From assembly GCA_963853835.1 (NCBI GenBank), contig OY970822.1, positions 87,215,135-87,279,134 on the forward strand: a DNA stretch of 64,000 nt, written 5' to 3'. Positions 1-11,585 of the stretch are shown piece after piece (position 1 is the first letter of the stretch; the number at the start of each line of letters is the position of its first letter). A program made the position numbers and the translations under genes. The notes beneath the pieces are model-generated. The model was not told the origin of the DNA and searched no databases. It saw only the letters and a program-made list of their open reading frames with translations. This DNA comes from Calendula officinalis (taxonomy: Eukaryota; Streptophyta; Magnoliopsida; Asterales; Asteraceae).

Positions 1-94
1 GCATTATAAATAGTAGAGATTAGGGTTGATTTAATTAATTATACGGTCAGAGTATGTAGGGAAATTAAAACGAAGCATGTAACAAGTTTCAACT

Positions 95-163
95 GGTTAA
101 GGTGGTAAGGTTCTGACCTTATAAGCGTAAGGTCTCATGTTCGAGTCCCATCCGAAGCATTTT
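95..163 (+). other. tRNA-like sequence (A-box and B-box remnants)
   Basis: The stretch has an A-box-like segment (TGGTTAAGGTGGTAAGG) and, 35-40 bases on, a B-box-like GTTCGAGTCC, the spacing of an internal RNA polymerase III promoter. I could not fold a convincing acceptor stem or read a reliable anticodon loop, so I treat it as a tRNA pseudogene or the head of a SINE. Similar modules occur elsewhere in the window (13336, 22397 reverse, 23790, and inside the Helitrons). Confidence 0.35.
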
Positions 164-356
164 TTTGAAAATGCTCTCTAAAATTGGCAAGTGTATTAGC
201 TGAATTTTTAGCCTTGCTAATTATAAAAAGGGTAAACTTTTTATAATATAGTAGAGATTTGCTAATTCAAGCTACATAATTACATAACTAATAAAACCCA
301 AAAAAAAAATAAAAGCCCGTTAAGAAAGTTGATTTAGGGTTTCGATCCACTGGCCG

Positions 357-433
357 GAAAGCCCAATGGCCCAAACAAGAGACTCATGTATACATGATAT
401 AAAACGCCTTCAAAGATCGCTCAGAAACCCTAA
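357..433 (+). promoter_or_regulatory. RPS6 proximal promoter / 5' UTR motifs (site II-like and telo box)
   Basis: Just upstream of RPS6 are AGCCCA and GGCCCA (about 360-373), reverse complements of the TGGGCY site II element, and an exact telo box AAACCCTAA at 425-433. Site II plus telo box is the usual promoter signature of plant ribosomal protein genes, driving expression in dividing cells. The start of transcription cannot be read from the sequence; a position between the two motif groups is inferred. Confidence 0.6.
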
Positions 434-489
434 GTCATCCTCAGAGTTTTATCGAATCGTCTTCGCGGCGGCCACATCTGTCTCCCAAA

Positions 490-2139
490 ATGAAGGTACT
501 CATCTGTTTAACCATAATTACGTCAAATGTATAATCATGTACTCGTAGATTTATGGTTTTATCTTTGATTTTCGTAGTTCAACATCGCGAATCCAACAAC
601 CGGATGCCAGAAGAAGCTCGAAATTGACGATGACCAAAAGCTGTAAGAACTCAGTTCCTAATTTCTTAATTTGTTATTTGCAAAATCAATGGCATTTATT
701 CATTTCTTTTTCTAGATAACGTTTTTACCAAATCCCGTAGTTACTTAGCTATAATTTTGATTCGTCCAAAATTTCAACTAGTAGTATTATTTAAGATTAA
801 CAGGAATTGGAACTTATATCGCCTTAGTTGTGGAAATTTAAATTTTCATACTTAGTTATAGATTGTTAAAACAAACAAATTTTTGAATGTATTTTTAGCA
901 ACTGTGCTCTTAATTTATGTATCAACATTTTCATATATCTGGAAGTCTCAGATGACCATTATTGACGTTTCATGTGCTTATAGATTTAGTACCTCCAGTA
1001 TTTTAGCTTATTTTTAGGGATAGCAAAGTAGTTCTTACTTCTAAATTGTGGTTTAGCTTTTGAATCCGTAAGCCCTTAGAAACATACAATCCCAAACACT
1101 TTTATTTTGCTGCTTTTATAGTTGCAGACTGGCGACTTTTTTTTTTTGGTAAAATTTAGTAAGCCTGCGAGTTGTAACTGACCGTAACTTGTTATGTAAT
1201 TTTTACAGTCGAGCCTTTTTTGACAAGAGGATTTCTCAAGAAGTCAGTGGAGATGCACTTGGCGAGGTAATTTTTAGCCATAATCATTCCACTTATATTT
1301 ACCAAATCACCAAAAAAAATATCAAATCCCAAATACCAATTTCCACTTTTTTAAATCATAATTAACAGGAATTCAAGGGATACGTGTTCAAGATCATGGG
1401 AGGCTGTGACAAACAAGGTTTCCCAATGAAACAAGGAGTGTTGACTCCAGGCCGTGTTCGTCTTTTACTCGTCCGAGGTTAGTAAATCATTTTCTATACG
1501 CACATAACTTTATATAAACCAATTTCATTAATTTTTTATTTTATTTTAGGTACTCCTTGTTTCCGAGGATACGGAAGGCGAAACGGTGAACGAAGAAGGA
1601 AATCAGTTCGTGGGTGCATCGTGAGCCAAGATTTATCCGTTTTGAATCTGGTGATTGTGAAGAAAGGTGAGAACGACCTGCCCGGACTGACCGATGTTGA
1701 GAAACCCAGAATGAGAGGTCCCAAAAGAGCTTCAAAGATCAGGAAGCTCTTCAATCTCTCCAAAGAAGATGATGTCAGGAAGTATGTCAACACCTACAGA
1801 CGTACCTTCACAAACAAAGCTGGTTAGTCATTAAACCATTAATTAACTCATTAAAAAATATTACAAAAAATAATTTAATTTATGTTTTTTTAAATGGCAG
1901 GTAAGGAAGTGAGCAAGGCTCCTAAGATCCAGAGGCTGGTGACACCATTGACTCTGCAGAGAAAAAGGGCGAGAATTGCTGACAAGAAGAAGAGAATTGC
2001 AAAGGCGAAATCAGAGGCTGCAGAGTACCAGAAGCTTCTGGCTTCCCGTTTGAAGGAGCAGAGAGAAAAGAGGAGTGAGAGTTTGGCCAAAAAGAGGTCA
2101 AGATTGTCTGCTGCTTCTAAGCCTTCTATTGCTGCTTAA
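490..2139 (+). CDS. RPS6: 40S ribosomal protein S6 (eS6), 6 coding exons
   Basis: Component of the small ribosomal subunit and, by family knowledge, a target of the TOR-S6 kinase pathway. Coding exons: 490-495, 578-642, 1209-1266, 1369-1477, 1550-1822 and 1901-2139, all with GT-AG introns and phases that join cleanly. They give 750 nt, or 249 residues plus stop, the normal plant length. The protein starts MKFNIANPTTGCQKKLEIDD, and an RGTPCFRGYGRRNGERRRK segment is readable in exon 5. The basic helical tail holds the serine-rich C-terminus (RSRLSAASKPSIAA), the region phosphorylated in eukaryotic S6. The first coding exon holds only ATG AAG, so the start codon is fixed by the splice joint and not by a long ORF. 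The promoter carries site II and telo-box motifs. All expected parts are present and the gene looks functional. Confidence 0.97.
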
Positions 2140-5100
2140 GCTTATACTGCTCTTGCTTTTTGGTTAAGTTATGATTTTGTTGCTGATAATGGACCAGGAT
2201 TTTACTTTTGTTGCCTTTTTTTTTGTTGCGACGGATTTTGGCTACTTATTTCATATTTGTTGAAAATTTAAGTTGAGATTATGGTTACTTATTCTATCGA
2301 CTTTTTCCTTATGTTTTACTTGTTATATGGCGTCAACTGGTGCTGGACTTAGATGTGATTACATTTGCTATTATTCTCTTTGCACACGCTATTATTCTAT
2401 TCTAGAGTAACGAAATCTTGATCATTAGATTTTATCTTGATCATTATATATTTTATAATTGAGGGGTATTTTGGTTATTTTAAAAAATATATAAATATTA
2501 TTTTATTTTTCAATTTTTATTTTAAAATATTTATTTTATTTATTATGAAGGGGTATTTTAGTCATTTGGCACTTAAATTTTTTTTTAATTTTTTATATTT
2601 TTCATTAATAAATAATATTTATTTGATAACGTATAAGATTTTAATTTAAAATCACATGTGATTATATATTTAATCATATTTGATGTTTTAGTTCAATCAC
2701 ATGTGATTCACTAAGTAATGACATTATGTGTTATTAATAATAAAATAATATTTTTTTTAAAAATTACTAAAAATATAAAAAATATTTAAAAATAAAAAAT
2801 AATAAAAAATATTTTCTTTAAAATGACCAAATTACCCCTCAATTAAAATATAAAAAAATAAAAATTAGAAAAATTCTAAAATAAAAATTAGAAAAATAAA
2901 AAAAAAATTTAAGTGCCAAATGACCAAAATACCCCTTCATGTATAAAATATATGATTAATTTTGACAATTAGATCTTATTGATCAATGATTGAGATTTGT
3001 TTCTCGGAACTTAATAAAAATAATAGATTTCGTACAACATTTTTCTTCAATTCTATACTAAGTATGCTTATTATATAAACCATATGATGTAATTGTAATA
3101 TAACAAGTATCATTTGTATAAAATTTGTTTTGAATATGAAAAACTTTTTTATAAGAATTTTGACTGTTTCAGCATATGTTATAGAGAAAAATAATTTATC
3201 AATTTTTTGTTGTTTCATATATAGTTCATTTATAATCGTTAAGTTGTAAACAAACACCACATAACTCTCATCTAATCTTGCTAATTACACACCACATAAT
3301 GATGCTTAATTTAGTATTAATCCACGCTTACTAGTTCTTTTGGGCCGCAAACAAGTCGAATGTTCTATTTAGTTATCCAAGTTCAAATTGGACTATGATC
3401 TTCTGAATTGATATTTAGGTAGCTCGAAAAAAGAAAAAGAAAAAAAAACTCTAAACATATAATAAACTAAACTCAAATTAACTTCTTCAAGTTTTTCATG
3501 AACTATGTAATATGAAAATGCTAATATACACGTATGAATGCTACTAACGTGACATTCTTTTATCGAGTATTTAAGCTTAGAATTAGACTTGAGCTCATCC
3601 GAGTCAAACTTATTAATATCTCAAACACGAATTGAGCTTGTTCAAGTCAAGCTTATTGAGCTCTCAAACTAGACACCAATGTTTATAACCACCGGGTCGG
3701 ACCGGAAACTCGGTCTGGTGCCGGTCAATATGCCAAATGTGAGCTGTATTAAAACGCGGGTTTTTGACAGGTTCGGGCTGAACCGGGCCTTAGGAGTAGA
3801 CACACATTTTTCTCTTGGACTTGGTTATTCTTTATAGCAATTAAGCTTTTGTTTTCCTATTTTAGTTTATTAAATTTGGTTTTTAATGCGTATTTATAAG
3901 TTATTTAGACTCGAATCTTCTTTGAGCCAAGGTCGAGCATGCACGATGAAAATTCGTTTAGGTATTAAATTCAACCCATTTTAGTTCACCCGCAACCAAC
4001 CTCTATGCTTACATGGCACTAGAGTTCACATACTATTTTCAAAGAAAACGACATAAAAAGCACCCTAATTATAGTGCCCAAAGTTGATCAAGACTAGAGA
4101 CGGTTATGCTCCCAAAATCTGTCTTTTATATATGCATTGTGACCAAACACGCCATAGATTCACATGTGTCACATATTAATGGTGTATGAGTAACGAATTT
4201 GAACTCAAAAATAGATATGCCACTTTGAAAATAGTGGAGTGTCATCATGGTGCATAAAAGTCAAGGCAAACAATACGACATCGCAGGTGAATTGAGTGAG
4301 AATGAATAAGACACGGTGCAAGTGAATCGAGTGTGAAAGAATGAGACACGACAACCCGTCTTTATATATAAAAAATCTCAAAATCGTTCCATCATTTTTT
4401 ATTCTAAATATATTACATAAAAGATTCCTTTTAGTGAAGAAAGCTAATGAGCAATAAATTGTGCCGTAGTCTTTTTCTTAGATTGCAAAACTAATTATTT
4501 TGAAAACTATATTTGTGGATCTAGATATCATAACATTACTATACATAACACACTAGACTTTGTTGAGAAGCTCCACCGCATCTGGTGCAAGAAACCCAAG
4601 GTATCAAACACGAAAGCAATAAACACGTGTCAATTTTCAATGCATGTTTTCTCGTGTTTTGTCACTTTGCATGATGCGGCTTTCAAAGCAGCTTGTCCCA
4701 CCATAACACACCGACTACTTAAACCCACGAGAGGAGAAACTCCGGTTAGATCCACACACACGTGTTTCCCTCCAACCCATACAAAAATCAAAACGTCGGC
4801 ATGTCCAACAGTTAATTATCTAACGAACGGGGAAAGTTCACATGTGCTTCTTTCTTGGCGGAGATACAGGCACGCCTACATATGTCAAAAATGACGTCTC
4901 TAACCATATCATGTCTTTACTTGAAGCTCAGGAGCTCTTTACAATGAACCACATATTCCCCAAAAGAATCCAAACTTGCCTTGCGATAAACTGGTCATAG
5001 CGCATCATCCAGAAATAATGAAATCATGATTCATGAGGCGATACTTAAGGATGTAACTATATTTTACAGGTGACATATGTTGACCAAGACCATATATGAG

Positions 5101-5484
5101 GATAACAAGTAGAAAACCATGAGCATGTGGTGCTTGTAATTAAACACTCAAAACTATTTTCTGTCTCACATTCATGTCAAAACGTACTTCTATATCCTTA
5201 ACAATTTTACTAAAAACGGCACTCACTAATGTTTGTTGGGATTTAGAGAGCGATTTCCTTATTGGTGAAGGTGAAGCCGCTGAATTATTAACGTAGACAC
5301 CAAAAACGCCGATGGGTTTGACAAGGAGAAAATTGATGATGAGGATTGGATCGTATCAGACCGAATTGCCTCGTTTGGGCTTTCACTACCTTCTTCCATA
5401 TTCATTTTTCGGTCGTGGCCTTCTTCCGGTAATAATGGTGTCGGGAGCATACTACTTTGTGTGGTATTTCAAAAGTTTAATGCC
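2140..5484. other. Intergenic region downstream of RPS6; no supported gene
   Basis: RPS6 3' UTR comes first, then AT-rich DNA with a fold-back element (2410-3010). Short ORFs here (near 2437, 2976, 4640 and 5259) have low-complexity or biased composition and no family motif. Segments at 3560-3790 rich in GAGCTC/TCAAGC-type words resemble degenerate transposon ends, and a related stretch lies at 26590-26700. I see no RNA gene. Confidence 0.6.
2410..3010. mobile_element. Fold-back (MITE-like) element with ATCACATGTGAT palindromes
   Basis: The left arm (about 2415-2480, GAGGGGTATTTTGG core) is inverted at the right arm (about 2915-3000, CCAAAATACCCCTTC core), and both carry a GATCATTAGAT / GATCTTATTGATCA block. 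The AT-rich centre contains AATCACATGTGATT palindromes. The same arms and central palindromes recur at 14284-14886, so this is a repeat family. No target duplication could be assigned, so the ends are approximate. Confidence 0.6.
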
Positions 5485-5492
5485 TTTATGTG

Positions 5493-6156
5493 CAGTGGCG
5501 GACTCAGAAAAAAATTTGAGGGGTTGCACAATTTTTTTAATCATACTATATAAAAACATAAAAAGGAATTGGAAAATACGATTTCATTACATATGTAAAA
5601 AACCGTCTATAAATTACATTTTAAAGTTGACCTCATTGTTCTTTCACTTTTCTAAAAACAATTGGCTACACTTTTAATTGTAACATCTTAAAGCGTTTTT
5701 TTTACTACACAAAACAACGTTTGGTTCAAAGAATCATCACTCATTTTAGTCCGCAAATCGGTCTTTAGAAGCTTCATTGCGGATAACATCTTTCAACTGT
5801 TGCAGTTGAAACCAGCAAAACCAAAACCAACTTTAATAACTTATATAATAAAAGGAAAAACCATGTTCTCTTGTTTCAGAATCAATAAAAAATAGAAACT
5901 TAATAAATAAGGAGTAATGGGTTTTACTTAATTTTTATTGGACTTTAATTATATTTTTCTTTAGCTATCTTTTTAGGAAATATTTAAATATAACATATAT
6001 TATTATTATTATTATTATTATTTCTACTACATAAGAATATTCGTTGCATTTTTTTCTTAAGGGTGTCACTTACATTAAAAGAAAAAAATTAACACTAATT
6101 CGAAAAGTTTAAGGGGTTGCCCGGGCAACCCGTGCACCATACTAGGTCCACCCCTG
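5493..6156. mobile_element. Non-autonomous hAT MITE with exact 8-bp TSD
   Basis: A 664-bp element with no ORF of its own, bounded by CAGTGGCGGAC at the left and the inverted GTCCACCCCTG at the right (two mismatches between the 11-bp ends). It is flanked by the identical 8-bp duplication TTTATGTG (5485-5492 and 6157-6164), as expected for hAT transposition. It contains a (TTA)n microsatellite near 5998-6021. Transposase would have to come from elsewhere. Confidence 0.85.
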
Positions 6157-6164
6157 TTTATGTG

Positions 6165-6824
6165 GAAAATCATCTACATTTTAGTGAATAGGTATTGTTG
6201 TAAACAATGACTCGTCAATCAATCCTCGTTTTAATAGTAAAGACGTGGTGCACAAGTGACAACAACTAGGTATTTTAAACAATCCCGCGTAAAGTTGTCC
6301 ACCTTCCGGTAATCATATCCTTGATACGCTCCAACGATGCATGGCATATGTATTCATTTACAACTTTGGCAAAAACGTAGCAAAATCTAGGTTTTTGACA
6401 TATTCATAGGTCCTCAGATATTTGGATCTAAGTTTCCACCAATAGGAGTTCCCTATCTTGAATCCATTTTCTACGCATGATTTTGGATATGGCCGCCCTG
6501 TATTGCCTTTTCCCTAATTTGTAGCACATAAAGGGTTCCCTTCGTTTTGTGGTTGTGATGGTACGGTATTATCGTTGGACGAAGTAAATTGTAGTTCTTT
6601 GATGAGGATATTTGGTGGATTTGGTGTAAAATTGTGTGAATTGTTGTTGAAGTTGAAGGAAAGCGAGTTGGTTATACGATTCTTGGGTCATTGGTGGTTA
6701 TGGTGTCAAAAACGATCAACCAAAAGATGGATGATGCTGAAGCGGACGCAAAAGAAGAAGATGAAGAAGAAAATGAAGTAAACGCACTTCCGAATGTGAA
6801 TAAATTTTAGTAGAAATCATTTGT
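6165..6824. other. Gene-free stretch, possibly decayed coding DNA
   Basis: No intact ORF with a recognisable domain. A short in-frame D-F-G-Y-G-R-P stretch near 6479-6500 recalls the DFGWG motif of BAHD acyltransferases, but flanking frames are interrupted and nothing else in the family pattern is visible. I do not call a gene. Confidence 0.4.
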
Positions 6825-7357
6825 TATTAAAAGAGAATCCTGCATTCACGGCATGATTATGATTTTTTGATAATTTCTCAAAACACGGAACCATATCATT
6901 AATAGGGAGTTTTGAAACCATCAAATTATTATAATTGGATATGATTCCTAAAAAAATGGAACAATAAGTGTGAGATTTATGTGATTGGTCGGGTTTTAAC
7001 GGTTGAAACATAAAGATGAAAAAATGAATATATGGATAAAAATCTCGGTATGACATTGGTGAATTGCACATGGCAAGTGTATGACTGAGGTGGTGGTGTG
7101 CTATGGTGGCGCAATAACATCTTTGGTGGTCATATAATGCTTGGATATTGAGCCCTCTTAGGGTTATTATTAAGGGAAAATTATGCGTCCACGATATGAT
7201 TATGATTTATTAATAATTTGTAAAAACGCAGAACCTTATCATCAACACGAAATTTTGCAACCATCAAATTATTTTAATTGGATATAATTCCTAAAAAAGT
7301 TGAACAACAACCGTAAGAGAATATGATTGACTGAAAATGTAACACTTGAAAACAAAC

Positions 7358-9644
7358 TGTAACACCTTAATTTTTAAAATAACTTTTAAATCATTAAAAA
7401 TACAATTTCCATGTTATTCAAAAATATGACTTAACAAAAACCTTTGAAAAGATTATCAGAGTTATAAAACACGGTGTTACAAAAATAATATCATAACCAT
7501 AGGATAACAGGATCTACCTATAAGCTCCCGAGCTAAACATCTCTAGGCCACAACTATCGCGACCTTTTAATCCTTCATTCTCGAACCTGAGTATATAGCC
7601 AAAAGCAAAGTAGTACGTGAGACAAAATAGTCTCGTGAGATACATGGATCTTCGACCCATTCTCAAAATAATATAAAAATCATATTCATTACTTTTCTTT
7701 ATTCGCTTATTAATTATCAACTTATATCCTTATCGTTTATTCGCATTTACTAGTAAGCTAACCATAAGCTTACCCATCACGTAATCACATACATGTAAGC
7801 TATCCATAAGCTTACTCATTTTATCACATACGCAACGGGTCTACCCAAAGCAAACTCCCCCGATGTGGGTTATCATCACACGATCACATGGTCATTGGGG
7901 TTCTCCCAAACTTACCAAGATCACCAAATCCCCTGTCTCGCGGGTTATCGTAATCCCCTTTTTTATCGGGTTATCATAGTCCCCCTATTGTCGGGTTATA
8001 GTTCACATAGATATACTACTCTTGCGCAGGGAGGTACCGCCCCAAGTAGCAATCTCACTCCCCCATAAATGGGTTATCGTTATCCGGATACTTTAGTTAC
8101 ACACATTAAATTTCATCAAATACGGGCCTACGCCCCATCAATTCATAATCAAGCATAAATTAGAATACATCTATTCTAATTATCATATTATTCTCATTTA
8201 ACATAATCATATTTCATTCATCTTCTCTCATCATTATCGTCATAGACTTTACCATTTAATTCACTAATAAGATTCACTTCTTATAATTCATAATCATAAA
8301 TATTTTATCTCTACATTGACTAGAGTATATATTACTAGTCGCTTTATACTTATCCTCTTAACAATTCAATCATTGCCTTTATTAATATAGTTTACTAAAC
8401 AATACTCGATACTTAAAATCATTGTTATTAGTTTTACTAATACATATTATTAATAAACCAAATATTATACTTTCTTAATCATTATCCTTATTCATACATT
8501 TTATTAATAAAGAATCATTAGTCAAAAAAATTTTATCATAAACTCTTTTGAAATCATCAATCATTTTAGACATACTTAAATTGTCAATTATTTGTCTTTT
8601 CTTATCTTTTCAATCATATCTTTATTAAAAATATTTATTAATAAAGACTCATAAAACATCATAGTTTTCAAAATCGTTTGCTATGTACCCAGTAAAAGTC
8701 TCATGTACTCACCTTAGCAATAGCTAAATCAAAATCGTGTTTATCAACACGAATCCTTGCTTCCATCTTTAGGATATCTCCAACTTTTAAGTTCTTCCAA
8801 TCTATCAACACAATATATAGCATATCTAGTTACCATTTATAACTAGGCGTCATAATCACAACATAATCATCCTCAACCACCAAGTTCATCAAACTTGGTG
8901 GGAATCTCAAAACCCTAGATCTTGAATTCGAGCTCTAAGCACAAATTAACCATGGATTCATGGTATACAAGATAACTATGAGTGTCCTACACTCTCAAGA
9001 CCCAAACCTCAAGACACCATCCACGGTGGGTCTTCTTCCCCACCATTTCCCCCCAAATCAAGTCTACAACTACTAGGAGATAACAAGAATCATAGATCCT
9101 TACCTTTGATGTTTAGATCCTTCGCGATGGTGAAGATCTAAGCTCCAAGACACCAAAATCGCCCACTCTATCTCTAGAAATCGGCTGCACACTCTGTGGG
9201 GTTGAAGAGAAAGAGAAAAACCCTAAAAATCGACTTTTTATATAGTCCAGACAGGGCTCCCACCGAGCTCCCATTGTGAGGTTACGCGGCCTCGCTTCCT
9301 TCGTGTCCCAACTCGACTTATATGCAGGCACGTGCATTCTCCCACCGAGCTCGCGCCGAGCTCCCATCGCGACCCCAGCACGAAAATCCTCACGCCGAAC
9401 TTCTGAATTTCTGTTCCCTTCCTCCCGTCGAGCTCCCATCGCGAGGGCTGCATGTCTAGGCCAATCTTTTGATCTCCAAACTTGTTTCTAACCAAGTCTT
9501 GACCTGTTTTCGATTATTTCGAGTCCCAAATAGTCAAACACTCAATATAACACGACGGTAAACGTAAACTAACATAATATTATAACTCGTATAAATTTCA
9601 AATTAATAATACGAAAATGCAAACGTAAAATTACGGTCGTTACA
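7358..9644 (-). mobile_element. Solo LTR (TGTAACACC...GTTACA, 2.29 kb), TSD CAAAC
   Basis: It begins TGTAACACC, ends GTTACA, and is flanked by the exact 5-bp duplication CAAAC (7353-7357 and 9645-9649). Removing it restores a unit of the surrounding tandem repeat, which independently proves the boundaries. It carries internal subrepeats of a CGGGTTATC word (about 7865-8085) and no retroviral-type ORF. The length and ends fit a Ty3/gypsy-type solo LTR. Minus orientation is inferred by analogy with the complete element at 49515-57335, whose plus-strand left end is also TGT.ACACC. Confidence 0.88.
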
Positions 9645-9934
9645 CAAACAAAAAAGATGAAGAAAATGATAATATAGATGAAGTCTTGTTATTGCCATGA
9701 CGACTTGCATATGGCGAGTGTATGGTGGAGGTGGTGGTGTGCTATGGTGGAGCAATAACATCTTTGGCGGCCCTATAATGCTTTGACATTGAGCCCTCTT
9801 AGGTTTGTTATTAAAGGAAAATTCTACATCCACATGATTATGATTTATGAACAATTTCTAAAAATGCATAAGTGTATCATCAACACGGAATTTTGCAATC
9901 ACCACAGTTCCTAAAAGTGTGGAACAACAACTAT

Positions 9935-10535
9935 TGAAACTGGATTCTTCACGACTGGGACGGATCATGCTCCTGCTCCGATTGATCTGAAACAAGTAAC
10001 AACTCTAGTCAGAGGCCTTCCGGGATGAGTTCCGAGAAGACACTCCGATGCCTAAGTAAGAACGAGAACGTTTAATCGGTAATTTGTACTTGACGTTAGT
10101 GAGTAAGAAGTGATTATCAGTTATAAATGTGCGTATTGAATGCTAGTAATAAATGTGGTTGAGATGAGATACCTGTAATGAATCACTAAGTGTTTCATAT
10201 ATAGCCAATCGAATGGGCGGGACGAAGAGGCAAATGAATGTGCGGGATAATAGGGTATCCGTCTTTATTTGCATTATCCTAAGACCCTGCGGTCAATGGG
10301 TGAAGCCTGACTCTTCGGACCGGAAGATAAAACGATGACCTTTTGTCCGCCGCTTTGCATTTAATGCGTATGTGACTGGTCGCCCTTTGTCCTTAAATCC
10401 CGATACGTTATCAGAGACGTTGGAACTTGCTTACCTATCTGATTTCGTCGTTTTCTGAAGATCGCTTCGGTTTGTTTTCATGCACTCGTCCGGCCATGCA
10501 TATTCGTTCTGTATAGGTAGTATACTTCATCAACA
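9935..10535. mobile_element. Short solo LTR (601 bp), TSD ACTAT
   Basis: It starts TGAAACTGG and ends TCAACA, flanked by ACTAT at 9930-9934 and 10536-10540. Excision rebuilds the tandem-repeat unit sequence (GGAACAACAACTAT followed by the GAGTGACTGAAAAT block). TG...CA ends, the 5-bp TSD and the ~0.6-kb size suggest a Copia-type solo LTR. No ORF. Confidence 0.75.
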
Positions 10536-10925
10536 ACTATTAAAAACTGCGAGTGACTGAAAATGTTAAAGTTGAAAACAAACAAAAATATGAAATTATG
10601 GATGAAATATTGTTATGGCCATGGCAACATGCATATGGAGAGTGTATGTCGGAGGTGGTGATGTGCTATGGTGGCGCAATAACATCTTTGGCGGACCTAT
10701 AATGCTTGGATGTTAGAACGCCCTTAGGGTTGTTATTAAGAGAACATTCTGCGTCCACGACATGATTATGATTAACTGATAATGTCTAAAAACGTAGATT
10801 TGTATCATAAACACGGAATTCTGCAACCGCCAAGTTATTATAATTGGATATAATTCCAAAAAAGTAGAACAACTGTCAGAGACTGTGATTGGCTGAAAAT
10901 ATTTCGTACAACTAAGAACTGGGAA

Positions 10926-11585
10926 ATAGTAATAAATGTTTCATTTTTAATACTAGTTTTTAATGTTGTCGTTAACAAAACTCATTATTGTTATTATTAT
11001 TTTCCTAATGTTCTACTAATCGAAGGAAGTTTTATGTATGTTCAGTTTTAAAGAAAAGTTAGATATTATACCCAAATTAATTATCAAAATTGAATGTTAC
11101 CTATATATTCACGAGTTTCCTATAAAATTGAACCCAATCAAATCAAATTTGAGTTTCTACATTAGAACAACTTTTAGGACCATACTAAACTCAAATTTTT
11201 AGGTTCCTGAATTGTGTTTCAAATTGGTCATTGACAAGATAAAATTGAAATAACCAAAAATACAATATAAAGGTTTATTGGGTTAAACTATAAGTGTGTG
11301 TTTGGTACCAAGAAAATTCATAGAAATGAAATTAAGCTAAGAAATAGAATGCTTAAAAGTGAAATAGATTTGGTTGTTTGATAACAAGATAGAATAATAA
11401 TAAACATATGACTAACGCAACGGCATTTATTAGACACAAGAGTGCAAAATATAACAAGATAGAATGATAATAACTTTAAAAGTTAGTTTTAGCTAAAAGA
11501 TGACATAAGCAACAAATTATCCATTCTCTCAATAAAAACATATATATGACGATCATATTTTTAAAGTTTAAAACTCGAGATTTTA
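10926..11585. other. Gene-free AT-rich spacer, 3' of peroxidase A
   Basis: No ORF, RNA gene or clear repeat pair recognised. The right part should hold the 3' UTR of the minus-strand peroxidase A. Confidence 0.5.

Larger units (their letters stand above)
6825..10925 (+). repeat. Four tandem ~320-350-bp units interrupted by two solo LTRs
   Basis: Units begin with a GTTATTAA(A/G)(A/G)G-like word followed by a GCATGATTATGATT-like word near 6827, 7163, 9804 and 10728. They share later blocks such as TATAATTGGATA, GATTGGCTGAAAAT and TGCTATGGTGG(C/A)GCAATAACATC. Unit 2 is split by the LTR at 7358-9644 and unit 3 by the LTR at 9935-10535. With the insertions removed, unit lengths are about 340, 349 and 318 bp. 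The fourth is incomplete. No conserved ORF runs across the units. Confidence 0.8.

Noticed and set aside
95..163. Functional tRNA gene
   Set aside because: Boxes A and B are present but no convincing acceptor stem or anticodon arm could be paired; listed only as tRNA-like.
5259..5450. Small Ser/Pro/Glu-rich ORF on the minus strand as a gene
   Set aside because: No splice partners, no family signature and no start context beyond chance; adjacent to a hAT MITE.
6479..6800. Possible BAHD acyltransferase remnant (DFGYGRP-like stretch)
   Set aside because: Only one short motif matches; the HXXXD motif and the expected flanking pattern are missing, and frames are broken. Chance is as likely.
9113..9495. 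Overlapping ORFs rich in Arg, Ser and Gly on both strands
   Set aside because: They read through GC-rich subrepeats (GAGCTCCCATCGCGA words) of the solo LTR at 7358-9644.
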